Below the pieces are notes generated by a model. The model was not told where the DNA came from. It was given only the letters and a program-made list of their open reading frames with translations, and did not search any database. Positions 38,301 to 50,300 of a stretch of 64,000 bases of DNA are shown in pieces. A program made the translations under genes and the position numbers. The DNA comes from Parus major (taxonomy: Eukaryota; Chordata; Aves; Passeriformes; Paridae). The stretch spans positions 112,452,626 to 112,516,625 of the forward strand of contig NC_031768.1 in assembly GCF_001522545.3 (NCBI RefSeq). Reading direction: 5' to 3'. Position 1 is the first letter of the stretch. The number at the start of each line of letters is the position of its first letter.

Positions 38301-41300
38301 AGCAGAGCAGAGGGATGAGATGAGCTTTAAGGTCCCTCCCCACCCAAACCATCCAGTGGTTCTGTGATTGGAACCCTCCAGGCAAAGACAGATCTCCCTG
38401 TGAGCAGGGGGTCCCCAGCCTGCCACCCTGCCATAAATAATTGCCTCTCCCAGCGAGACCTGCCCCGCTGTGAACCCAAACCTCTCGCTCCATCCCAGCC
38501 CCGAGGGAGCTGCACAAGCCACTGACACCAAGACACAACTCAGCAAAGATCAACCAGAGAGCCAGGAAAGCAAATTTAACCTTTTCCACCAATATCAGAC
38601 GCTGCCTGCTCCCAGAGGTGCCACCACTCCAGAGTGGGATTGCTCTGTGCCACAGAGAAAACACAGAAATATAATACATGAACCCTGAAATGTGAGGGGT
38701 TTTGTGAGAAAGGAAATTCTGGGGTGTGGGAACTTCCATCCACCCACCCTGCTGTCCCCCCAAGAAGGAGGGAGCTGAAGCCCCAGGTTAAGCATGTTTA
38801 AGGCAAAGATGTACCCAAGGGGGGCACCTGCAGTTACAGGAATTAATTGCTGAGATTATTGATATTTTTTAAAAAAGGCTTTACAGCCAAACTGCAGTAA
38901 CTAAAAAAATGCTCAATCTTTCTGCTTGTATCTCTCTCTGTATCTCTCCGGGCTTTTTTAAGGGATACCTGCTTGGTACAATCTATTCAGGCATGCTATG
39001 TTTAAAACCTAAATCCATGTTCATAACAGGGCATACAATCAATTCCTTCAGGGAAAGAAACCTTGGGGCACAAAGCAATGATTTCCAAACCTCCTCTCTT
39101 TTATAAACAGTGCACACGTCACTGAGAGCCAGACAGACCCACCACAGGATTTCTAGAAGCTCTTCCTCCTCTCTGTGCTTGGTTTGTGAGACTCATCCCC
39201 TGCAAAAATCAGGCTACTATTCATTTCTTCCTGCTGCACAGACACAGCAAGTAATTTCTAGAAAATTATCATGAATTAACTAATTTTGGTTATTTTTGTG
39301 CTTAGGAATCCACTGTTAATGCATTCAAACAGAGTCAGGAGCTTTGGGGACCTTTCTCAAAGAAGATTATGAAACTGTGTTAGAGCAGTACAACCTGGCT
39401 GCAGCTGGGCATCACCACATTGTGCTTTTCCCTTAATTAGCCAGGGCTTTAAAAAGCAACTCATGGCATCATTTGTTGGGGAGGTTAATGAAGAAGCCTG
39501 GACAGAAGAACCAAATTTTACTCCAAACTAATTTCAGCCACTGCAAACCTCTGGCTGGTCTAGGGGAAAGTGTCCCTGAACGTGGCAAGGGGTAGGAACA
39601 AGGTGGTTTTTAAGGTCCATTTCAGCCCAAACCATTCTGGGATTCTGTGATTAGGCACTAAAGGAACTGATCTTTTGTTTCATCAACAAGATTTAAGGGT
39701 ATTTTTTTTTTGTCTTTTTGGAAATATGGTGATCATTTTAATTTATTTTTTATTAATTTTTTCCTTCTTTATCCCTCTTTTCCAGTACTAATCTCCTTGT
39801 GAGCCATAAACTGGACAAAAAAAGCCCCACAAGGCAGGATTAAAGTGATACCTAAGAAATAGAATTCTCTTTTGTGTAAAACAATGCCCTTTGGAAGGTC
39901 CCAGTGTGGGATCTGCCAGTCCACTGGATTTCAGCATTAGTGTCCCATCATGCCAGGTGAGTAACATGCCAAGGCAGTAAGAGTTCTCTTTAAAACATGA
40001 AACAAAACCTACCTTTAATCCCCATATTTTAGAGAGCACCCATAACTAACCCTACCCCATGGCAGGGTTAGAAGTCAATGGTCTTCAAGGTCCCTCCCCA
40101 CCCAAACCATTCTGAGCTTCTGTGACCCAAATTTTCACTAAATTCCTCAACCAGACTGAAAGGAAGTGGAAAAAGCATAAAACAAACAGGAAAAAACCCA
40201 ACCCTGCAATAGACAAGAGGATAAACTCATAAGCAAAAGCCATTAGGGATTTAATAACTAGATACAGGAGATGAGACCTCATTACTGCACTGCCCACACA
40301 AGAAAGCTGAAGCTTGATTTAATGAAAGACGACCTGACACAGATTTATTTCCCAGACAAGCCTTTCTCCTGCTCTGGCAGAAGATATTTATTGTGAGTGT
40401 TTGCTGCTATCAATCAGGCCAGCAGCCAGGTTAACTGCTCTTTTTTTTTTAATATGTAAAGAAGGTATGCAGCAAAGCAAATGCTTCTTGACTTCACCTC
40501 CAGGAGCAGCACAAACCAAAGCTCTTTAGAAACCAGAAGAAACAAAGCCACCCCAAAGAGATGGTGGCAATGTTTGGGTACCTAAGAGAAGATGAAAGGA
40601 AGGATTCCAGAATTCCATGAAAACCAGCAGCCAAAATAATGCAATGGCACAACCCAGCCTGAGCAAGGCAAGAATCACCCTTTTGTTGGTATCTCAAATA
40701 TATTGAAATATAATCAAAAAAATTTTGTTGGTATCCCAAATATATTTTATTGGTATCTCTGGGGTGTCACTTGACGCTGGGTTCAAGTCCTGCTTTACTT
40801 CCACAGCAGTCTGAGGCAGAAGGAGTGTCTCAAAACTGCATTTGGTGTACCCACTCCCTGGAGCCTGCCAGGTGCAGCAGCATCCTCGGCACAGGGCGGG
40901 GGTCCCCACTCACCATCGGTGCCCCACGGTGCCCCAGGATGGCTGGCTTGGGTCCCAGGGCCTTCTTCTCCATGATGCAGGGGGAGGAGATGGCGAGGGG
41001 CACGAGGTAAAGTGCAACTACAGCTGCCAGGTACGCCGTGACCATCAGCATCTGGGAAGCTGGGATGGACAGAGAGACAAAGAGCTGGTGACAATGCTGG
41101 CCCTGACCTCCCCACGCCACAGAGGCACAGGCAAGACACCTCTGTTCCCCTCCAGAGGAGACACTGATCTACTCTCAGTGCCTCTAGTCTAAGAGCAGGA
41201 CTCTGTATTTAGGGAAAAACATCTTCTACTTAAAAAAAAAGAATTAAAAAGTCAAGTCCTGAAGGAGGTTTTCACTTAATTTTGTGTTGGGGAAACAGCA

Positions 41301-44300
41301 AGTTAAGTGAATTGCTTAAACCCCCAGAATGTAGCTCAAAATATTGTTTGCATTTCCACCCTTTGGGTGGGACAGCACCAGATTTTGCCCTGCCTGACAA
41401 GAGAAATAATTCACCAGGCACACATAGCTAGAAATAAGCCACGGTACCACATCAGCGCATTTGAAGTTTATATTGCACCACCCACTTCAGCTGGGGCAAA
41501 GCCACTTCAGCTGCTTCTGCCTTGAGATCTGCACCAGAAAAATGCAATCATGTTTTCCTGACCAAGCTGGAGATGTTTAAATAAGTCCCTGGGCTGTGAG
41601 GGAGCTGCAGTGCTTGGGGCCAGATGAGCAGTACTGCCTCCCATGCCACACAATTCCACCTATCCGTGACTTCCCACCAAGCCCAGACTCCCTGGGAATC
41701 TTTGGAAGGTGCTGGCAGAGCAACAGAATCACCCCCTGTGCCCCACAAATGTGTGTTCCTTATAAGAAACAACAGGCACCTCTGAACTCCTAAGATCTCT
41801 GGAGCCACTTGAAACCACAGATGTTACAGAAAAACACTTGCTTTTTAAACCTTTTAAAATTAATATTTATTTTGCAAACTCATTAAGGCTTTGGAACTCA
41901 AAGCTCCATAAAAAAAACCTAAAAAACCCAACACCCAAACTCCCCTTCCCCCCTCATAAACAAAACCCAAAAATTCAAAACCAAACCCCTTAAAACAAAT
42001 ATTTGCAGTGGATGCAAGGTAGAGAAGGTGGTGTTGGTTTTTTTAAGGGAAGGACAGAACAGCCCAGCTCTGCTCCTGGCCACAACTGATCTGGTTTCAC
42101 TCATAAATAGGCTCCTTTTTGCTTCCAGCACCTAACAGGCTCATTCACACACGTCCCCACAAGCCAGAAAGTAACTCCAGGAACTCTGCCAGGGATTTTT
42201 TCCTGGGAATGGAGCACTCGAGGAACTCAGTAACACCTTGCTGAGGGACCTCATGCCTCAAAGGTGTCACCAACACCCAAACCTCCAGGCAGACACGGAA
42301 TGTGATCCTGACCCAGGTCCTGCTCACCCCAGGAGCACCCACACACCAACCAGGCTCTGAAAATTCTGTCTAACCAGAAAAAAAAAAATCCCATAAAAAA
42401 TTTACTCAGAAAAAAAGCCAAAATGCCATAAAGAAATGGCAAAAACAGTCTTGCACTAAGGCCTGCAGCTGCTCCTGGCATTTCCAAAGGATTGAAATCC
42501 TATTTTCCATTAAAAGTGACTGTAGGTTCTCACAGATGTTTTGGTTCTTCTGTTTCTAACACCACCATGTCTGCAGCAAAAAGCCTGTAACCTCTTGCAG
42601 GTAAAATGCCTTCCACAAGTCTGAAATTATCCTAAAATCAAGAGATACCATTGCTGTTTCTTAAAAACAAACAAAAACAATCCAGGAACAGAGAGAGAGA
42701 AAGAAAACAGCTTCCTGGCTTAATAAAAAATAAAATAAAAAAAAATAAAAATAAAAAAAAAAAGAAAAAGGAAAAATGAGAAACAAGGAGGCAAAAAAAG
42801 AGAGACAAGGGGGATAAAAACAAGAAACAAGGGGGGGAAAAATGAGAAACAAGGGGGATAAAAACAAGAAACAAGGGAGAAAAATGAGAAACAAGGGGGA
42901 TAAAAACAAGAAACAAGGGAGAAAAATGAGAAACAAGGGGGAAGAAACAAGAGGAGCAGCCACTCCCCAGCCTGCAGGGACACAGCAGGTACTCACTGGC
43001 TTTCTCTGTCCGTGCAAACTGCCCCGCCACCAACCACGACAGTGCTGTGACAGCTGCCAGGGCTCCTATATGCAAGAAAGGGGCTGTGGCCTGCAGGGCA
43101 CAAGAACAGCAGAGGAAAATGTGATTAAAAACACCCCAGCACCTCGAAAATTCATTGATTTTGCAGGTTGCATTTCCAGGTGGGTTCTGCATCGTTCCTA
43201 CATCAGCCTCCTGCAGCTGTTTTGGCCACTGCCTCTCCCAAATCCTGCCGCTGCCTTTGGCATTCAGGCTGCTCTGAAGGGAAAGGAGGAAAGCTCTAAC
43301 CCCCTTTTAGGGGAATTTCTCCCTCAATTACACAGATATTTGGAAAAAGGGCTGCTGGAGGGCATCCAGAGGCCCCAGAGCTGCTCCAAGGGTTGGAGTC
43401 CCTCTGCTCTGGAGCCAGGGAGAGCTGGGGGTGCTCACCTGGAGAAGGCTCCAGGGACAACTTTTTGTGGCCTTTTAGGACTTAAAGGGGGTCTGTAAGA
43501 AAAATGTGGGCAGACTTTATTAGGGCCAGCTGCAGTAGGACATGAGGGAACGGTTTTAAACTGAAATAGTGTAGGTTCAGGCTAAATATAAAGGAAAAAA
43601 TTCAGAATGAGGGTGGTGAGGCCCTGGCATAGGGTGCCAGAGCAGCTGTGGCTGCCCCTGGAAGTGTCCAAGGCCAGACTGGACAGGGCTTGGAGAAAGC
43701 TGGGATAGTGGAAGGTGTCCCTGCCATGGCAGGGGTGGCACTGGATGGGCTTTGAGGTCCCTTCCAACCCAAACTCTTCTGGAATTCTCTGAACACACTG
43801 GCCTTTATCACCAGGGTGCAGCACCATGACACAAAGCTGGAGATGTATCATCTGAGTCATGTCTCTGCTCTCCAGCTCCCTGCCTGAATCTTAAAAATAC
43901 CCCAATAAAATAAAGCACTTCTGAGAAATGTTAGTCACTTGTGTGAATGACATTTCCACCCCCTGGATTTGCATGGATTTGCATACTCCCAAGTACACAG
44001 TGGTCACCTCTTCAGCAAAATGGGAAAAATATTTCTGGACTTGTTTTTTTGAGGAAGAGGGGGGAAAAGGAACATAGAGCAGATCTGTAAGAAATTAAAT
44101 TTGTAAGTATTTTCCTTTCATACTTCTCTAGCCCTGCAGGATACCACAAGTCTTCCTTAAAACAATTTTCCCTTTGCCAAGATTTCAGTTTGGGGTGTGA
44201 CAACCATCAAGATGTAGAGTTTCATCCTACAGCAATAAATAAACCCCATGGAATTCAGCTGCACTGGCCCCTTTGCTCCCCCAGAGAAGCATCCTTGCAG

Positions 44301-47300
44301 AAAACTTACCTGCAATGAAATAAATACCATCTCCCACTCGTCATCCCAAAGCTGTGCTATCGAGGACATGGTCACCACAGTAGTTATCAAGGTTGTCACC
44401 AGGCCAATCTGCAACAGATCAGAGGGTATTTACAGGGTGGGGGCTGTGGTTATTAGAAAACCTGTATAGGTTGGGAAATGGAGGGAGAAAACCTTTGCAT
44501 GTAATAAAAGCTGCAGACTCAGGGGGAAGGAGGCTGGGCTCATGTGCTGTCACCTTGTGCTTTAACAGCTGCTGGGGCTGGGGAAGGGACTCTGGATGGG
44601 ACAGTGGTGGCATTGAGGTGACAGACCAGGACCCAGCCCTTCAGGACCTCCCCTGGCCTCCCTCTCACGTGGAAAGCACTCAGAGGTCTGAGAAAAGCAG
44701 TCCAAAAGAAAATGTGACCTCTGTGGTGAAGGTAAAAAGTTCAAGCCATGAAAAAGCGCCACGGAAATAACTCCAGCTGTAAAGACTGAAAATCTGGGCT
44801 AGCTGTCTAAAAATAATTCCCCACTCTCTGCCTCTGTCTGGTATTCAGCCTCTGCTGCTCTGCCAGAGCCAAAGGATGCTGCTGCAGATCCAAAATCTGA
44901 GACTTGGCAGAAAACTGATCCCCAGAAATGATCAGGTGCTCAGGGCTCCTCTAGGCAAATTTCAGGTTTAATACCTCAGACCAGCAAATAAAATCCCACA
45001 TTTCCAACATTTCCAGAATCACTTTGATGCATGCAAACAGGATTCCTCTTGCTAGAGCCCTAATTCCCCCTGCTGTGGTCATCCTGCATGGCACAGAGGT
45101 GTCAGGACACAAATCTCCACTCCTCCCTTCAGCTCCAATTTATTGCTCCTTCTCATCTTCAACTTGGCTTACAACCCTCAGATCTTTGCACAGAATTACA
45201 GGAGAAAATTGGGAGGAACTGTGTGGTTTGCCCATACCAGCCTTTCCCACACACTTTAATCTATATTTGAAGTTAATTCAGTATAGTTCAGAGAAAAATA
45301 TTAACTTATTCCAGTCTTGTATCCCAACCCCCTAAGGAAGCTGAGGGAGGTGTGGGGAAGGGAAGAGGCAGAACAACATTGAGCTGTGATGAAAGAGAGG
45401 CTTCTTTGGAAGAAGGGGAGGAAGGGTGGGGGTCCACAGAGTGGAAATGATATCCACCAACACATCCCTCTTCTGGACTTACTCATCTAAGCCCATCAGC
45501 ATGTCTGAAAAATACCATTTTCCCTGATGAAGAAACACATGTCAGACTCAAGAGTTGGTAATTTATTTTGCAGCAGCAGTCAGACAGTCCCTGCCCCCTC
45601 TCTGATTGCATCCTCTTCCCCTGAGGAAGCATAATTTCTATCCTCTCCAAGGAAAAGAAAAATAGCAAAAGGCAGGGTGGGGAAGTCTCTGCTCTCCCTG
45701 TCCTGGGAGGTGTTCAGGCTCTGATCCTACAAGACCTCATCATGTGCAGGATTTCAGGAGGGGCTGTGTATTGGCAGGAGTGGTCCCTTCATTTCCAATT
45801 AGCAGATTGCCAGCTACAATGGGATCCTGCCAACCCATTTTCTCTCCCTGCACACCCTTCCCCTCCCCTTCTGTGCTCCAGATCTCTTTTCTGGTGTTTC
45901 ACAGCAGTGTTTCTTCAAGTGCTTAACACACAAATCTCCTTGGTCCCAGCAAACCTCACCCTGCCCGGTGCACACCCTCAGCTCTGACACCTGTATCTTC
46001 TCCCGAGGCTTTTCCAGCTGGTCCCTCCAAACACCCTCTGAACAGCTCCACACCTGTTCAGCCCCTCTGCAGGGCTGGCTGCAGCACAGAAAGGAGCTCC
46101 AGGGAGGTTCCTGGAGCAGCTGAGCTGGGACTGGGCTGCTCCGAGCACTGGTGTCTCTCCATCTCCACAGGTGGCCTCTCTATCAGCAAGGGCCAAAGGC
46201 ATTTCACCAAAATCTTTTCCCCCAGGGTTTTTGATGGCCTCTCCTGAGCAGTGTGCTCATGAGGCCACACGTGCACCACAGACATTCCATGCTCTTCCCA
46301 AAGACACGGTGACAGCAAGTGCCACCCCCGCCTGCTCCTCGGGCTCCCGCATTCCCGAGATCCTGCTCCCCTCGGAGCCGAGATTTACCTTGTGCAGCCA
46401 GTGCAGGTTCATCTGCTGCCCCACAGCTATGTGACACAGTGCCAGGATCTGGGAGGGACAAACAGAGAGTCAGACAGAGGCACATCAGCACCCTGAGGAG
46501 TTTGGGCACGCAGGGACACGCCACCAGCCCAGGGGACAGCCAGCAGGAATGGGGGCACCACGGGCCAGCAGATCCTCTCCAGAGGCAAGGATGTGGAGGA
46601 AAAGGCTTTGCCCTCCAAGGTGCAGGGAGCTCAGAGTCTGGCCCACGGCTCCTGGGGCTGCAGGAAGCAGTGCCTGTGTGTGGCCACGGAATGGACACCA
46701 GCCTGAAGGTCCCAGCACCCTGGGATGAAGGGAAACAGCTGCCAGCTGTGCCCAGAAGTGCAAACTGGGCCATACTATGGGAAACAAGCATGTTTTGTAC
46801 TTCTGTATTCCTGTGTTCTCAGCTCTATTCATCCTCTGAGGGTATCTTTTACTTTGGATCATCTGAGGTCAAAGACCATCAACTTCTTTTAATTTTATGC
46901 AACTTACAGGAAAGAGAAAGGGAAAGGGAAAGGGAAAGGGAAAGGGAAAGGGAAAGGGAAAGGGAAAGAGAAAGAGAAAGAGAAAGAGAAAGAGAAAGAG
47001 AAAGAGAAAGAGAAAGAGAAAGAGAAAGAGAAAGAGAAAGAGAAAGAGAAAAAAAAAACTTCTGAGGGAAAATTACTTAACTTGTAGGTGGCCTGAGAAT
47101 TTTGTGGCCTTTTTAAAGCCAACACACAAAGCTCAAGAAATGGGATTTTATTCTGCTCACCAGTAACATTGTAATGTAGGTGAAGCCAGCAGCAGTTGTT
47201 ACAAGGATTGGGATGGACCAGTCACTCCAATATCCCATTCGGTTATACAAAAACCTGGAAGAGAAGTGGGAAGGACAGATTAAGAAGGGATTCAAGGCCA

Positions 47301-50300
47301 GAACAGCTTCACTAGGGTTAGACAAGACTTTAGAAACTGATCTTCCAGGACAAGAGATAGGCAGCAAAAAGCACAAGTGACAACCCAGTGCCTTAATCCC
47401 TTATGGAAATTAACTGGATAAAGGGAAGATGAGAAACCCCAGAACCTTTCTTCCAGCTTCTGAGAGTTCTGAGAGTTCTGACCTGGATTCAATTTTTTTT
47501 CCACTGGATTTTTAGTAAAAACAAAACAACATCCCTAAAGTGGCTTGGATGAGGGTTGACATTATCTCCATGCAGACCCTTTGGCACAACAAGGACAGGA
47601 TGGTTCTGGGGTGGAATCAGCTCATTCAATGAACTAACTGGGTTCTTTTTTTTTTTTGCCTCTTGGTGCCTTTTTTTTGGTTACAACAGACAGAAATGCT
47701 GCATTATATAAATGCAGGTCAAAGACTCAATCTCCTCCCCAGCACTCAAATCCAGCATCATTCACCAGCCAGAACCTTCTGGTCTGTTTGGACAAACTCT
47801 GGGGAGATTTTTGGGGCTGTCCTGTGCAGAGCCAGGAGTTGGACTCCATGGTATAATTCAGGATACTCTCTGGTTCTAATTCTGTCCAGGAGTAAAGCTC
47901 CTCCCTGGGACCTGGAAAGCAAATCCTTGGCCTCAACAGGCATGGCCCAAGTCCAGGTTCTGCTCAGGGAGTCACAGAGCACAAACCCAGGGATCTGCAG
48001 GGATTCAGCCATGCTGTTAGGAAAAGAGAGGGAAGAAAGGGAAGAGGGCTCCTCTGAAGTCTTTGCTGATGCCACCCCCCAGAGCTTCCTCAGCTCTCAG
48101 TCCATTTAAGTTTTTGCTCTGATGTCCCTTCAATGCCCTCTGAGAGCACCAGGCCTTTGCTTGATGTGCAAATGATTGTTTCAAAATGCTGGGTCCATGG
48201 TAGTTACGAAGCAGATGAGCTTTCTCAGAATCAAGGAGGAAAACATTTGTTACACAGACTTGCATTTATGGTCCTGCTCCAGGGGGAACAACAGGCAGCT
48301 TCACAAATTACAGCATCCCCCACAGCCTGCCTGAGCTAGAGTGAAGCCTTCTGGTGCAGTACAAACCTTAGAGAGGGCAGATCTGAACTATGATGGTAAT
48401 AATAAAAAGGAAATGCCTGAAGAGGTAAATTTTTATTTTCTTTTTTTTAATTTACTTGAGAGGCACAAAGCCCCTTCACTAGCAAGGACCTCACTGATAT
48501 TCAGTCTCAAGGGAAAAAAGAAAAAAAAAGGTTAAAAGCCTGTAGCAATACATGCTGGGCCACAATTTTGCTTTGTCCTCCTAAAGCTCATTTCAATCCC
48601 AGAATAGTCCCTTTGGTCCTTACAAGCTGAAATGACCTAGCTGCTGCCCAAGCTGCCTGACAGACCGGTAAAAAGATGAAAAACCCCCTTGAGGGTGACA
48701 GAAAGGAAAGGCCCTCAGAGGTTTGGGTTGAAAAATCTCCTAGAGGGTGGTGCAGAGCTGGAACAAGTCCCAGGGAGGGGGGAAGTCTCCCTCCAGTCTT
48801 CCTGCTGACCTGCTGCTGGCAATGGGCCTCCTTCGAGGGGCTGCTTGGACAGACAGCTCTCTTCACCTGCTGGGACAGGCTGGAGGAGCTCAGTGCAGCT
48901 GCCTGAACGTGACACGAGCTAGGAGAGCCCCCAGGATGAGCTCTGGAGGGCAGGGAGAAGCTCAGCAGCTCCTCACACCGACAGCAATTCCTTCTCCCCG
49001 TTCCTCTGGAAGGCCCTGGCAGCAGCTCGGTGTGCCATGCCCCGTGCAGAGATGCTGTTTGCCCCAGAGAGCCCTTCCTCTCCTCTGGGGCAGCTCCCAG
49101 CTTGCCAATGAACCAGTGGAGCAGAGAGGAAGGCAGCAGGAGCAAGCAGCAAAGAAATCATGTCCTAAAACACGACCCAGAAGTGACGACGACAGAGGAA
49201 CAGCAAAGGTGCTGTTTCTAAACACCAGGACCTCGCTGTGCCTCATCAGCAACAGGTTCACAGCCCTGCTGGGAATAAAATGATGCTTGCAACTCCCTCC
49301 CACCCTGTCTGACCCCAAACTGCTGTTTTCACGGAGCCCATGCAGCTGTGCTGCAAGGGAAGAGGGCCAGGCTCAGCCTGCACAGACCCAATGGAAATTA
49401 TTTCTCCCCCTTGCCTGGAACTGGCATGGCTGTAATTAAAACCTCACCCTGTGTTCTCCTCCTCCTACCCAGCCTTTCCACAGCTGCTTTCCAGAAGCCC
49501 TGCTCGACCTCTGGTGCCAGCGTGTGGAGCAGGGATCTGACTGGGGTTACAGCACACACAAAGCACTGACCACATTCAGCACTCAATGGCAGTGCCTGAA
49601 ATGCTGTTTTCCATCCAGACAGCCTCTTCCAGACCTGTGGTGCACCAGAGGGACTCCCTTCCCAGCGCTGTGCACAATCCAGATGTGCCTCCAGCACCCT
49701 GGGTTGCATGGCAGGGACAGGGCTTTGGGCTGCAGGTGACATCTGGACGTGTTCAATCACAAACACCTCTTGCATCCAGAGCAGACCTGCACGTCTTCCC
49801 CCACTCCTGCAGAAGTATTTGGGGACCCAAAACTTGGCAGCACTACAGATGCAGTGCCCATTCACAGCATTCCCAGGGCTTTCCTTCATTTCTGAAGGGC
49901 TGTTTTTAGCCCTTTCACAGCTTTGAGCTCAGACAGAGTTGGTTTTGCACTGGGGTGGACTTGGAGCAAATACATCCTTTACTGAGGGTACAAACTGAAG
50001 AAGAGAGGGGTTCCAAAATATCATTTTAATACCACAAAATACCACTTTAAAAAAGGCATTTTTATCGTGCTGCTGTTACAAATAATCCAAAGCCATGGTG
50101 ATGGTTTCACTTCTCACAGTGTGGGTGTGAGCAAAGAGAAAAAATCCATTTCCTCCTGGGAGGAGCCAGCTCATATCACCATGTTGGTAAACACTCACAC
50201 AGCTCCAGCATCTAAAGCAGATGATTTATTTAAGGGATCAGCTCCCCACTGTGTTTTAAAATGCACTTTACATCTTATGTTTGACAAGAAGTTGATGTCA

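Larger units (their letters stand above)
36583..40913 (-). other. GDPD5: GDPD5 intron between exons F and G
   Basis: 4331 nt. Contains three CR1 pieces, at 37951-38369, 39559-39652 and 40056-40126. It separates the two halves of the active-site motif (HRGAPM and LAPENT). Confidence 0.85.

Noticed and set aside
38020..38763. 247-codon minus-strand frame
   Set aside because: About half of it is antisense CR1; the rest matches nothing known and has no splice support.
46319..47065. 248-codon plus-strand frame
   Set aside because: Ends in the hexamer array (ERERER-type peptide) and overlaps GDPD5 exon C in antisense.
48588..49889. Frames of 163-185 codons on both strands in the intron between exons A and B
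   Set aside because: Overlapping frames on both strands in GC-rich intron sequence, with no family match.
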